DNA of 64,000 nt from Eoetvoesiella caeni (GTDB taxonomy: Bacteria > Pseudomonadota > Gammaproteobacteria > Burkholderiales > Burkholderiaceae_B): the NCBI RefSeq assembly GCF_003315175.1, contig NZ_QNRQ01000016.1, positions 1 to 64,000 on the forward strand, written 5' to 3'. The position numbers and the translations under genes were made by a program. Below, piece by piece: positions 36,787-45,689 of this stretch. The stretch's first letter is position 1, and each line of letters begins with the position of its first letter. The notes below the pieces were generated by a model. The model did not search any database. It was not told where the DNA came from and saw nothing but the letters and a program-made list of their open reading frames with translations.

Positions 36787-37532
36787 TGGATAAACTTTCT
36801 CAGCTCCCCAACATCAGCGCTGCACATTTGGATATCCCAACTACGGAGAAGTTGGAGCCGCCCAAGATATCGACGCATCCGCCTCGTATTTTGCTGCTGT
36901 ATGGCTCGTTACGTGAAACATCCTATAGCCGATTGCTTACGTTGGAAGCCGAGCGCTTGCTTCAACACTTTGGGGCAGAGACGCGTGTGTTCGACCCACA
37001 CGGCTTGCCCATGGTCGACAGTGTCAACGCTGACCATCCCAAAGTTCAGGAGCTGCGCAAGCTCTCGGAGTGGTCGGAGGGCCAGGTGTGGTGCAGCCCC
37101 GAGCGGCATGGCACATTGACCGGAGTTTTCAAATCACAAATTGATTGGCTCCCGCTTGAAATAGGGAGTGTTCGTCCAACGCAAGGGCGAACGCTGGCCG
37201 TCATGCAGGTATCAGGCGGCTCTCAATCGTTCAATGCCCTCAACGCCCTGCGTGTTTTGGGGCGATGGATGCGGATGGTCACTATCCCCAATCAATCGTC
37301 GGTAGCCAAGGCGTTTCAGGAGTTCGACGAGAAGGGCAGAATGAAGCCTTCGGCGTATTACGAGCGGCTGGTTGATGTCATGGAAGAGCTTTACAAGTTC
37401 ACACTCATTATTCGTGATCGGTCTGATTATCTCACTAGCCGGTATAGCGAGCGTAAGGAAGCCGAGCCACCACTGCTTGCGGAATTGGCGGCGGCCGCCA
37501 TGAGCCATGAAGTGGATCAGGGCGCTAGCTAA
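36786..37532 (+). CDS. arsH: ArsH, NADPH-dependent FMN reductase
   Basis: A 248-residue flavoprotein with [20 protein letters not shown] (flavin-binding loop), [19 protein letters not shown] and [20 protein letters not shown]. ArsH oxidises trivalent organoarsenicals and reduces quinones or metals. It is translationally coupled to arsC. The context indicates protection against methylated arsenic or arsenic-linked redox stress. Confidence 0.94.
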   Translation: MDKLSQLPNISAAHLDIPTTEKLEPPKISTHPPRILLLYGSLRETSYSRLLTLEAERLLQHFGAETRVFDPHGLPMVDSVNADHPKVQELRKLSEWSEGQVWCSPERHGTLTGVFKSQIDWLPLEIGSVRPTQGRTLAVMQVSGGSQSFNALNALRVLGRWMRMVTIPNQSSVAKAFQEFDEKGRMKPSAYYERLVDVMEELYKFTLIIRDRSDYLTSRYSERKEAEPPLLAELAAAAMSHEVDQGAS

Positions 37533-37692
37533 GTTGCAATGAATCTTGGTAGTGCGCCGACAGTGAGCCTATACTGGATCAATGAAATCCTGGGTCAAAA
37601 TAGCCCCATGTATTTTGATTGTGTGGGTGGCCTTCCATGGGCGACATCATGAGCGTAAGCTTATCTCCGTACTTAAGTATAGTGTGCTACAC

Positions 37693-38751
37693 ATGTCTAC
37701 TCTCAAATGTACGCAAGGTCTACGCCAGCCGGGCGTCATGCCAGCGTTGCTCGCGGCGCTGCTGTTCGGAGCGGGAACGCCGCTAGCTAAATTATTGCTT
37801 GAACATGTGAGCCCCTGGTTATTGGCAGGCCTGCTCTATCTGGGTTCCGGTATTGGACTCACGCTCTATCGCCTTCTGAGCCGTGCGCCAGCCGTTCACC
37901 TGTCTCGCCACGAGGTACCTTGGTTGACCGGGGCGATCATATCAGGCGGTATCATCGGCCCAGTATTGCTTATGCTTGGCCTGACAGGGATGCCAGCATC
38001 AGGCGCTTCCTTGCTGCTGAATGCCGAAGGGTTGTTTACGGCGCTATTGGCGTGGTTTGTTTTCAGAGAAAATTTTGATCATCGCATTGCGTTGGGCATG
38101 GTGGCCATCGTCGCCGGCGCGCTGGTATTGAGCTGGCCAGGCGAAGCGCGCTTCGCCGGTCTTTGGCCCGCATTGGCGGTGCTAGGAGCCTGCCTTGCCT
38201 GGGGCATTGACAATAATCTGACGCGTAAGGTTTCACTTACGGATGCCACGTGGATCGCCTCGGTAAAAGGGCTTGTGGCCGGCGTCGTGAATTTAACTTT
38301 AGCTTTTATTTTGGGCGCCTCGTTGCCCGCATGGCCAAGTCTGGCAGGCGCCATGATGGTGGGCTTTTTGGCGTATGGCGTAAGCTTGGCGTTGTTCGTC
38401 GTCAGTCTGCGCCATCTGGGTACGGCGCGGACTGGAGCGTACTTTTCGGTCGCACCATTTTTTGGTGCTGTTCTGGCTATTGCATTGGGTGAGCCCGTAA
38501 CTGTGCCCTTACTTGTCGCTGGCGGATTGATGGCAATTGGCATTTGGTTGCACCTGACCGAACGCCATGGCCATGTCCATGTGCACGAGGAACTGGAACA
38601 CCAACATCAACATACGCATGATGAGCATCATCAGCATTCGCACGATGCGCCCGTAGCGCCCGGTACAGCACATAGCCATAGGCATCGTCATGAACCGCTA
38701 ATTCATAACCATGGGCACTTTCCAGACGCCCATCATCAACATAAACATTGA
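37693..38751 (+). CDS. DMT/EamA-family transporter with His-rich tail
   Basis: A 352-residue inner-membrane transporter with about ten helices in two EamA repeats (PALLAALLFGAGTPLAKLLL... and LAVLGACLAWGIDNNLTRKV), followed by a C-terminal cytoplasmic tail of about 60 residues rich in His (HGHVHVHEELEHQHQHTHDE at its start). The tail suggests metal binding or sensing. Substrate is unknown. ATG at 37693 is preferred; an in-frame ATG at 37582 would add a doubtful hydrophobic leader. It is co-directional with the ars genes, 160 bases after arsH. Confidence 0.82.
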   Translation: MSTLKCTQGLRQPGVMPALLAALLFGAGTPLAKLLLEHVSPWLLAGLLYLGSGIGLTLYRLLSRAPAVHLSRHEVPWLTGAIISGGIIGPVLLMLGLTGMPASGASLLLNAEGLFTALLAWFVFRENFDHRIALGMVAIVAGALVLSWPGEARFAGLWPALAVLGACLAWGIDNNLTRKVSLTDATWIASVKGLVAGVVNLTLAFILGASLPAWPSLAGAMMVGFLAYGVSLALFVVSLRHLGTARTGAYFSVAPFFGAVLAIALGEPVTVPLLVAGGLMAIGIWLHLTERHGHVHVHEELEHQHQHTHDEHHQHSHDAPVAPGTAHSHRHRHEPLIHNHGHFPDAHHQHKH

Positions 38752-38846
38752 TGCCATGCGGCTGAGGTCTCTGAAACAGAGTGCAGAGTATCTGGAGCAA
38801 GTGATTGGCGTTCTGCGTTCTTATCTTAAATGGGGAGCTGGCCGTA

Positions 38847-39332
38847 CTACTGCGGTGTTTGCTGGGTTATTTCCTTTTGAGCGGCCAGCGCTTTGGAAGG
38901 CCAGGAACTTTTGATGTAAGCCAGCACAGCCAGGATATCGTGATCCGAAAGCAATTTGCCGTAGGCTGGCATATCGCTGACATACCCTGGAGGCGCTGTT
39001 ACGCCAGGCACCAGACCGTTTTTAGTAATGGCAATTAAAACAGCGTCTGGATGATGCCAGGTATGCCCGGTTTCATCGTGCGGTGGGGCGGGCAAGCGTC
39101 CGTTCGCTTGACGAGTCCGCCAATCAGGCTGACCTTCTAACTGGGCGCCGTGACAAGCGGCACAATTATTGGCATACACTTTTTTCCCAAGTGCTACCAG
39201 TGTTTGATCTGAAGGATCAACATACGCGCTAGCCAAATCGGTGAACATCCCATACAGTGCTGTGCCAACACCCAGCGCCAATAGACCAACTACACCGGCT
39301 ACCACTACCGTCGTTTTCACCACGGTTACCAT
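38847..39332 (-). CDS. Membrane-anchored c-type cytochrome
   Basis: A 161-residue protein with an N-terminal hydrophobic helix (about 8-30) and one class I cytochrome c domain. The haem site is CAACH (residues 57-61) and the likely axial Met lies in SDMPAYGKLLSDHDILAVLA. It is probably a periplasm-facing electron carrier. It follows a 39-residue membrane peptide gene in the same direction, and converges with the ars operon. Confidence 0.88.
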   Translation of the reverse strand: MVTVVKTTVVVAGVVGLLALGVGTALYGMFTDLASAYVDPSDQTLVALGKKVYANNCAACHGAQLEGQPDWRTRQANGRLPAPPHDETGHTWHHPDAVLIAITKNGLVPGVTAPPGYVSDMPAYGKLLSDHDILAVLAYIKSSWPSKALAAQKEITQQTPQ

Positions 39333-39373
39333 TCAGTTTACCCCTTTTTATTTTACAGAAAATGTTGCCAAGC

Positions 39374-39493
39374 TCACATCGGCGCGAATGGGTGGAGCGT
39401 TCCAAACCAAGCTACCAATATTAGAATAAAAGCCGCAGCGGCGAGGGCGCCGGGCTTGGCTTGGTGATAGTTAAATCCATTGTTGAGGCTCAT
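39374..39493 (-). CDS. 39-residue single-helix membrane peptide
   Basis: A short frame begins MSLNNGFNYHQAKPGALAAA and has one hydrophobic stretch (about residues 15-31) and a WFGTLHPFAPM end. It lies 41 bases before the cytochrome c gene on the same strand. Small one-helix subunits of this kind accompany respiratory oxidases, so it may be an accessory subunit or relic. No strong ribosome site is seen. Upstream on the same strand, an open segment ends HAVFQGWQRNFKGD before a stop but lacks a start, perhaps a remnant of another gene. Confidence 0.45.
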   Translation of the reverse strand: MSLNNGFNYHQAKPGALAAAAFILILVAWFGTLHPFAPM

Positions 39494-39722
39494 GGCGGAT
39501 CAATTAGTGCGTCGTCATTGGAAAATCTAATCGCCTTTGAAATTACGCTGCCAGCCCTGGAATACAGCATGAGGTTGAGGCCACTGGCGCGATAGCGCTG
39601 CAGCTCAAAGCTGCGCTCCCGGATTCCGAATAAATCCCGTTTCACGATAACTTAATCTGTATAATAATTTGCAAGACGGAGCGCTGGAACCCAGGTGCGC
39701 TAGAACCAAGGGGCTATGGAGC

Positions 39723-40016
39723 ATGAACATGAACATCAAGCGTAGAGATTTCGTCAAGGGGTGCGCAGCGGCCTGCGTTTTGTTGGTTCCCGGTATCGCC
39801 AGCGCGGCGAAAGGGCAAAGCGCGAACAACGCAGCGGCTTCAGTTGCCGATTCGCACATCGAGAAATCGATCAAGGCCAGCTTCGGCGGGGGCTTCTCGG
39901 TACAGAGTCATACCCAATCAGGCCAACTGACCCACGCCAACATCGAACATTTTGGCAACCGGTACGCGGTCACTTCTACAGACTTGCTCGACTGGAAGAT
40001 CGTGGGTTCTCTCTGA
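39723..40016 (+). CDS. Tat-exported small protein of unknown function
   Basis: A 97-residue protein whose N-terminus has a twin-arginine motif, KRRDFVKG, and a hydrophobic segment ending PGIASAAKG. This marks export of a folded, perhaps cofactor-bearing protein. The mature part of about 70 residues has no recognised motif and no Cys. It lies 131 bases before the LodA-like gene on the same strand and might serve as an export or maturation partner; that is inference. Confidence 0.65.
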   Translation: MNMNIKRRDFVKGCAAACVLLVPGIASAAKGQSANNAAASVADSHIEKSIKASFGGGFSVQSHTQSGQLTHANIEHFGNRYAVTSTDLLDWKIVGSL

Positions 40017-40147
40017 GCAACCTGGGCTTCGCATCGTCTTCCGTCTGTAGATTATCGATTTCCAGGGGTGAAAACACTTGGATATCTATGGCCAAGATAA
40101 CCTTTCAGCGCCGAGTTAATAAAGACAATTTGTAAAGGAGTTGAGCC

Positions 40148-42148
40148 GTGTCCGAGAATATCAAGAGCATACGCATCCACCCCGGTATCGGCATTGCCCG
40201 TATGGGAGACAGTGACGAGTTTTACATCGGTCCCGAAGCGCCGGGGGTCGTGGTCGATCCGGGCGGTAGCGATGGACCGGGGCCGAACGGTGGAACCTAC
40301 CGCGACAGCGGGGCGCGATTGAAACGCCAGGCGCAGCGGTATCGGGTGTATGCCTATGATGCCAACGACAAGGTCGTCGCAGAGCTCACGTCGGATTCTG
40401 GCCTGGTCCAATCCGTACATTGGCGGGTTCATGTCAGGAACATGAAAGCGGCAAATTATGCGTTTCAGGGTGCGTATCTGTTTGACCCTGACGAGTTGCG
40501 AAACCCGTCCGTCCAGCCCGGCAAGAAGCCAATTGAACGTGATAAGTTAATCATCGATCCCGGTGTGCATACGATTGCCTCCGGACAGGCCGGACCGGTT
40601 GTCATGAAGGGTGATATTTTCACTGGCATTGAAAAAGGCACGTTGCCAGGCCAATTGCGTTTCGAGGGTTTCACGCCTAAGGACTCTTCGAAAGAGGTCG
40701 AGGTCACTTATAAAGCCGCCAAGGATATCGAGCTGGGGCAGCTTCGCCTCGATTCCAAAGACCGTCTGCTGTTCGTTCCCGCGCCGGGGAAAGGCGAATG
40801 TGTCACGACACCGAAGGTTGCGTTGTCGAACCCAAGTGAAACGGTCAACCCTCCGAACGGTCCCGACAACGGTAAAAACCCATTGACGAACCAGTTTGCC
40901 TATTTCAACATTCCAGGCTGGTGGGACGATACCTGCGGCGGTGAAATCGACGTCACGGTCACGCTCAAGGACGGCACTGTCTTGAGCACACGCGACAACG
41001 TGAAATCGGCCACGGACGAAGGCACGAGGAACCCGCGGGCAGGGGCATGGATCGTCACCGCACCACCGAAGTTTGCTCCCCACATGTACCATGTGGTGTC
41101 GATTCTGGATCGCGTCTACGAGGCGTTTCCCGAAGCTTACCCCTACGCCAAGCAGAAGACGAATTTCTACCGCGATGTCTATCCGGTGTTTGCCAACGCG
41201 GTGAACTACGGCTGGGTAAGCGCCGAGGCTTCGGGTGTCATGGGCAAGACAAAGAACCTTGCCCATGGTCCGAAGCAGCCAGGCAACTTGCTCAGCCCAG
41301 GGTACATAGCGGCGTTGGCCGATCCAGCAGAACAAAGCAAGCCGATAAGACAGATGATCTATGGTCTGATGCGGCGTGCACCCGGCAAGAACGGGCGGCT
41401 GGTCGATTCGTTGTTGCCCGCCCCCCCGCAGCGGCCAATCAGTTGGAAAAACGAAGAGTTTCAACGCTCCGAGGACGACACCAAGATGCCCAAGCTGTGG
41501 GGCACGGGGGGCAAACCGGCGCAGAATAAGCAACTGGGCAACAATTTCCCGGATCAATTCCTGAGCTTGACCGACTTGCAGTTGAATCATCTGAAGGAGT
41601 GGGCAGACGGAAACTTTGAGGTCGGTGTTCCGCCAAAACCCGTCTCCCTAGAGCAATTGCCATTGGCCCAGCAGCCGCATGCCCTCGACAGCTCGGCGCT
41701 CGAACCGACCATCGGTGGTGGCTTTCACCCGGGTATCGAGTTCCCCTACTTGATCATCTATCGCGAGAATTTCGCCGAGGCGTTTCGCGTGAATAAAGGC
41801 ATTGAGCCGGGCTCTGTTGCTGCCTATATGTCTAGTCCGTGGCAGGGCGACTTCTGGTCGTGCAACAATGCATGGTGGCCGACACAACGGCCAGACATCG
41901 TTTTTGAGTATGATGCAAAAGACAAGACCAGAACCTATAAGGAATGGTTCCGCGGATACGATGCTGACGGTGAACCGCTATCGTCCACCGATGGTTACAA
42001 CCAAATGGCTTTTGCTTGGTCGAAACTGGGAATGGTGCTTCCAATCAAGACCGAGGATGGCAGTTTCCTGAAAGACAACGGCCAGATCGTATTCGTCGAA
42101 CAAGAACGTGATCCCGCATTGAACCGGCCACCCGCCAAAGACAAATAA
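40148..42148 (+). CDS. LodA/GoxA-family quinoprotein oxidase-like protein
   Basis: A 666-residue protein of the LodA family (L-lysine epsilon-oxidase, glycine oxidase GoxA). Family marks are the N-terminal IRIHPGIGIARMGDSDEFYI, the C-terminal IGGGFHPGIEFP and DFWSCNNAWWPTQRPD. Active members carry a cysteine tryptophylquinone made from a Cys and a Trp. The Trp region is present, but the segment before GGGFHPGIE reads ALEPTI where LodA has a Cys, so the cofactor may not form. The GTG start at 40148 has AAGGAG eight bases upstream. It is coupled to the LodB-like gene four bases downstream. Confidence 0.87.
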   Translation: MSENIKSIRIHPGIGIARMGDSDEFYIGPEAPGVVVDPGGSDGPGPNGGTYRDSGARLKRQAQRYRVYAYDANDKVVAELTSDSGLVQSVHWRVHVRNMKAANYAFQGAYLFDPDELRNPSVQPGKKPIERDKLIIDPGVHTIASGQAGPVVMKGDIFTGIEKGTLPGQLRFEGFTPKDSSKEVEVTYKAAKDIELGQLRLDSKDRLLFVPAPGKGECVTTPKVALSNPSETVNPPNGPDNGKNPLTNQFAYFNIPGWWDDTCGGEIDVTVTLKDGTVLSTRDNVKSATDEGTRNPRAGAWIVTAPPKFAPHMYHVVSILDRVYEAFPEAYPYAKQKTNFYRDVYPVFANAVNYGWVSAEASGVMGKTKNLAHGPKQPGNLLSPGYIAALADPAEQSKPIRQMIYGLMRRAPGKNGRLVDSLLPAPPQRPISWKNEEFQRSEDDTKMPKLWGTGGKPAQNKQLGNNFPDQFLSLTDLQLNHLKEWADGNFEVGVPPKPVSLEQLPLAQQPHALDSSALEPTIGGGFHPGIEFPYLIIYRENFAEAFRVNKGIEPGSVAAYMSSPWQGDFWSCNNAWWPTQRPDIVFEYDAKDKTRTYKEWFRGYDADGEPLSSTDGYNQMAFAWSKLGMVLPIKTEDGSFLKDNGQIVFVEQERDPALNRPPAKDK

Positions 42149-42151
42149 CTC

Positions 42152-43357
42152 GTGCCATCGACCCTGCCCGACCTGGCCGAGCCAACATGGGACGTTGTTA
42201 TCGTCGGTGCGGGGCCAGCGGGAGCCGCAACCGCGATTACGCTGGCCAGGTTTGGCCAGCGTGTGCTTTTGGTGGAAGAGCGGGTATCTACTAGCTTCAA
42301 GCTGGGTGAATCGCTGCCACCAACCTCTATCGGTCTGGTCAAACACTTCCTGGGCGACCCTGAAGATCCAGAACAGCAACTTCCCGGCCTTTTCAGAACG
42401 GCCGGCAACGTTTCTCTATGGGCGACCGAACAGGCCGATATCGCGGATTTTTTCTTCACGTCGACCGGGTTCGGCCTGTGTGTCGAACGTTTGGCTTTCG
42501 ACGAGGCCCTGCGCTTAAGTGCGCTTGCAGCCGGTGTGACCTTGCTCAAGGGTGTCCGCTTCCAGTCCTGCGCGCGCATCGCTGACAATACTTTCAATTG
42601 GCAATTGACGCTAGCCTCGGAAACACAGACGCGGCAGTATCGCGCCCGTTATTTGGTCGACTGTTCCGGTCGGCGATCGGTCGTGGCCAGAACGCTCAAT
42701 GTCCAGACCGTCGACAACGACGACCGCCTGTTCGCCTACGCACAATGGTTTTCCTGCGCCGGCGACGATGATGACCGCTATACCCGGATCGAGGCCGGTC
42801 CACACGGCTGGTGGTATAGCAACCGCTTGCCAGGAACTGAAGACAACCAAAGCAGGCGATTGGTGGTTTTTCATTCCGACAAGGATCTCCCAGCGGCGAG
42901 AATGGCTGCGCGTAGGGAAGGCTTTGATCAGTTGCTGGACGACTCGACGCATATCACGCCATTGCTCAAAGCCAGGGGTTATCATCCTTGCGGGACAATC
43001 CGTGGCGCACCGGCCAATAGCCAACGATTACAAGATTTCTGCGGTGACGCCTGGATGGCGGTGGGCGATGCGGCGCAAGCCTATGATCCACTGTCGTCGC
43101 AAGGCATCGACAAAGCGCTCAGAACTGCCAGCCACGCCGGACATATGATCCACTACGCGCTGACAGACTGTCCGCAGGGCACAGTGGGATTGGACAGCCG
43201 CAATGAGTACATTCATCAATACGATGAGCAACAGCACCAACTCTGGCAAACGTACTTGTCGCAACGCGACTTCTATTATGGTATCCAGCCCCGCTGGTCT
43301 GATGAGCCCTTCTGGCAACGCCGGCGGCAGTTGGCGAAAGAAGCCAATCCTTCCTAA
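42152..43357 (+). CDS. LodB-like FAD-dependent maturation enzyme
   Basis: A 401-residue flavoprotein with the dinucleotide-binding VVIVGAGPAGAATAITLA near residue 15, the LGESLPP motif of the tryptophan-halogenase-like group and a C-terminal GDAAQAYDPLSSQGIDKAL FAD segment. LodB proteins are needed to build the quinone cofactor of LodA. The start is GTG at 42152, three bases after the partner's stop. Retention of an intact modifying enzyme argues that the LodA-like partner is still modified or used. Confidence 0.88.
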   Translation: MPSTLPDLAEPTWDVVIVGAGPAGAATAITLARFGQRVLLVEERVSTSFKLGESLPPTSIGLVKHFLGDPEDPEQQLPGLFRTAGNVSLWATEQADIADFFFTSTGFGLCVERLAFDEALRLSALAAGVTLLKGVRFQSCARIADNTFNWQLTLASETQTRQYRARYLVDCSGRRSVVARTLNVQTVDNDDRLFAYAQWFSCAGDDDDRYTRIEAGPHGWWYSNRLPGTEDNQSRRLVVFHSDKDLPAARMAARREGFDQLLDDSTHITPLLKARGYHPCGTIRGAPANSQRLQDFCGDAWMAVGDAAQAYDPLSSQGIDKALRTASHAGHMIHYALTDCPQGTVGLDSRNEYIHQYDEQQHQLWQTYLSQRDFYYGIQPRWSDEPFWQRRRQLAKEANPS

Positions 43358-43434
43358 CTTAAATTGGAGTACACCAAGGTGGGGCAGCAGTAGCCGCCGC
43401 ATGGCTCCGGCCAAGCACACCATGTATAAGTCGT

Positions 43435-44721
43435 TTATAACGCGCCCAAGCGCACGGCAAGTGCCGCCAAGGTAACGAGCAAGACGGGCAAAGTCAGCAC
43501 GATACCCACTTTGAAGTAGTATCCCCACGTGATAGTCATTCCCTTGCGCGCCAGCACGTGTAGCCACAGGAGTGTGGCAAGGCTGCCGATGGGGGTGATC
43601 TTGGGCCCAAGGTCGCTACCAATGATATTGGCATAGATCATGGCTTCCTTGATTACACCTGTTGCCTGACTGGCATCAATGGAAAGCGCTCCGACCAGAA
43701 CAGTAGGCAAATTATTCATGATGGACGAGAGCAGGGCGGTCAGCACGCCGGTGCCCAAAGTAGCCGCCCACAAACCATGGCTGGCCAAATAATCGAGCAA
43801 GCCGGCTATCATTTCCGTCAGTCCAGCATTGCGCAGCCCATAAACAACCAAGTACATGCCTAGAGAGAAAATCACGATAGGCCAGGGTGCTTCGCGTACG
43901 ACTTTGCGTGTGCTGATCACATGTCCGCGGCCTGCGACAATGAGCAGCGCCAGTGCACCCAGGGCGGCGATGGCACTGATCGGTACGCCAACCCCTTCAA
44001 GGGTAAAAAAGCTGATCAGCAGCAGCCCCAGTACTACCCAGCCGGCGCGAAAGGTCGCAAGGTCGCGAATCGCCGCTTTGGGCTGCTTGAGCTGATTGTC
44101 GTCGTAATGAACCGGGATACTGCGATGAAAATACAGCAACAGAACCAGCAAGGTAGCCGCAACGGAAACAAAGTTGACCGGAACCATGACCGCGGCATAT
44201 CGGGCGAAGCTGATATCGAAAAAATCTGCTGAAACGATATTGACGAGATTGGACACAATAAGAGGAAGACTGCCCGTGTCGGCTATAAAGCCTGCCGCCA
44301 TGACGAAGGCCAGTGTAGCGGCGGGAGTGAACCCTAACGCTAATAGCATGGCCATGACAATAGGCGTCAGAATCAAGGCAGCACCGTCATTGGCAAAGAA
44401 CGCGGAAACCGTCGCTCCCAACAAAACAATCAGCGCGAATAACAGCCGACCACGTCCGCCGCCCCATCTTGCTACGTGCAGCGCCGTCCATTCGAAAAAA
44501 CCGGCTTCATCCAAGAGCAAACTGATAATGATGATCGCCACGAACGTGCCGGTAGCGTTCCAGACAATGTGCCAAACAACGGGGATGTCGCCCAGACTGA
44601 CTACACCAAAAACCAGTGCCAGCACAGCACCGATTGAGGCGCTCCAGCCAATGTTCAAGCCGCGTGGCTGCCAAATAACCAAAATAATGGTGACAATAAA
44701 AATTAATAGTGCAGCAAGCAC
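43435..44721 (-). CDS. arsB: Arsenite efflux permease ArsB
   Basis: A 428-residue membrane protein with about eleven or twelve helices, of the ArsB/ion-transporter superfamily: [55 protein letters not shown] and [22 protein letters not shown]. It exports arsenite or antimonite using the proton gradient and is unrelated in fold to ACR3. It is preceded by its own arsR on the same strand and converges with the LodB-like gene. Confidence 0.95.
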   Translation of the reverse strand: MLAALLIFIVTIILVIWQPRGLNIGWSASIGAVLALVFGVVSLGDIPVVWHIVWNATGTFVAIIIISLLLDEAGFFEWTALHVARWGGGRGRLLFALIVLLGATVSAFFANDGAALILTPIVMAMLLALGFTPAATLAFVMAAGFIADTGSLPLIVSNLVNIVSADFFDISFARYAAVMVPVNFVSVAATLLVLLLYFHRSIPVHYDDNQLKQPKAAIRDLATFRAGWVVLGLLLISFFTLEGVGVPISAIAALGALALLIVAGRGHVISTRKVVREAPWPIVIFSLGMYLVVYGLRNAGLTEMIAGLLDYLASHGLWAATLGTGVLTALLSSIMNNLPTVLVGALSIDASQATGVIKEAMIYANIIGSDLGPKITPIGSLATLLWLHVLARKGMTITWGYYFKVGIVLTLPVLLVTLAALAVRLGAL

Positions 44722-44784
44722 GTTGGATCTCTCTTTACGACAAACGGGAAGGTGCCCTAAGCGGGCGGGTACATCAATTAAGGG

Positions 44785-45126
44785 CTAGTCGCGGGTTCTC
44801 TCGGTGGCAATACAAGAACCGACGCTTACGGGCGTGCATGGGTTCCCACCACAGCAGTTCTCGGAGAGGTAAGCCAGAAGCGAATTCATGACTGCGTATT
44901 CGGCTGAATAAAAAACGAAGCGGCCCTCTTGACGGGACGATAACAATCCGGCGTTGACCAGTTCCTTCAGGTGAAAGGAAAGCGAAGAGGGTGGAATCCC
45001 CACCAGCTCCGACAGGTGGCCGGCAGCTAACCCCGCAGGCCCCGCTTGTACCAGGTAGCGATATGCTTGCAATCGAGATTCGTGAGCGATGGCGGCGAGC
45101 GCTCGGACTATATTTTTCGTTTCCAT
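44785..45126 (-). CDS. arsR: ArsR-family arsenic-responsive repressor
   Basis: A 113-residue winged-helix repressor (VGIPPSSLSFHLKELVNAG) with the C-terminal metalloid site ENCCGGNPC (Cys91, Cys92, Cys97) shared with the ArsR at 34228-34566. It is 63 bases before arsB on the same strand and should control that pair. The likeness of the two repressors makes cross-regulation of both ars units plausible. Confidence 0.94.
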   Translation of the reverse strand: METKNIVRALAAIAHESRLQAYRYLVQAGPAGLAAGHLSELVGIPPSSLSFHLKELVNAGLLSSRQEGRFVFYSAEYAVMNSLLAYLSENCCGGNPCTPVSVGSCIATERTRD

Positions 45127-45689
45127 TAATCAATAATACTCGAAATATCAAAATGAAGAAACCCAAATGCTGCCGTAACTGAAAAACGCGATAGGTGCAA
45201 GGTACGCGAGGAGAACAGTGGTCGATTCGGCAAGGGCGAACTCGATACGACGCCGATTCAGTGGCTGGGATAGGGAGGCATTTGGCTGTGCATTGGCCTG
45301 GATCAAACCGCTGTGGAATCGTCTGATTGAGGCGGCGTCTCAGCAGGCAGGAGATTCCCCTCAAGTCCGCAACTTTCTGACGCCACGCAATGAATTTACA
45401 TTGTGAAAAGGATGTTATTTGTGTCACAATATATATGGCTTCAGTTTTCTGGCTTAATACATGCAGCTTATTGTCTTGTAAGGGAAATAGTCTTCCGTTT
45501 AATTGCTTACTACAGCGCTTTTCATGGAATTTGATTGGCTTTTCTTTAGATGGTGTGACGTTCGTTACACCATGTACAGTGTCTAAAAAGCGGGTAATGT
45601 ATTAGTTGGTGTTGTGGTATTGCTACAGACAAAGTAGTTACATATAAGAATAAATTCTAATCGTTAATTGTAACCGAGATCAATCAAAT
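45127..45689. promoter_or_regulatory. Divergent upstream region of arsR and pel operon
   Basis: No gene is supported in this 563-base, AT-rich interval. It must hold the leftward arsR promoter (AT-rich TTAATCAATAATACTCG next to the start) and the rightward pel promoter. A palindrome ATGGTGT...ACACCAT with a ten-base centre lies at 45550-45573 and is a candidate operator for the pel operon. Exact promoter boxes could not be set by eye. Confidence 0.5.

Noticed and set aside
38560..38750. CRISPR-like or simple-repeat array
   Set aside because: The repeated CAT/CAC pattern encodes the His-rich tail of the DMT transporter and has no regular repeat-spacer structure.
40547..41590. 347-codon minus-strand frame
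   Set aside because: It is antisense to the LodA-like gene and has no family match.
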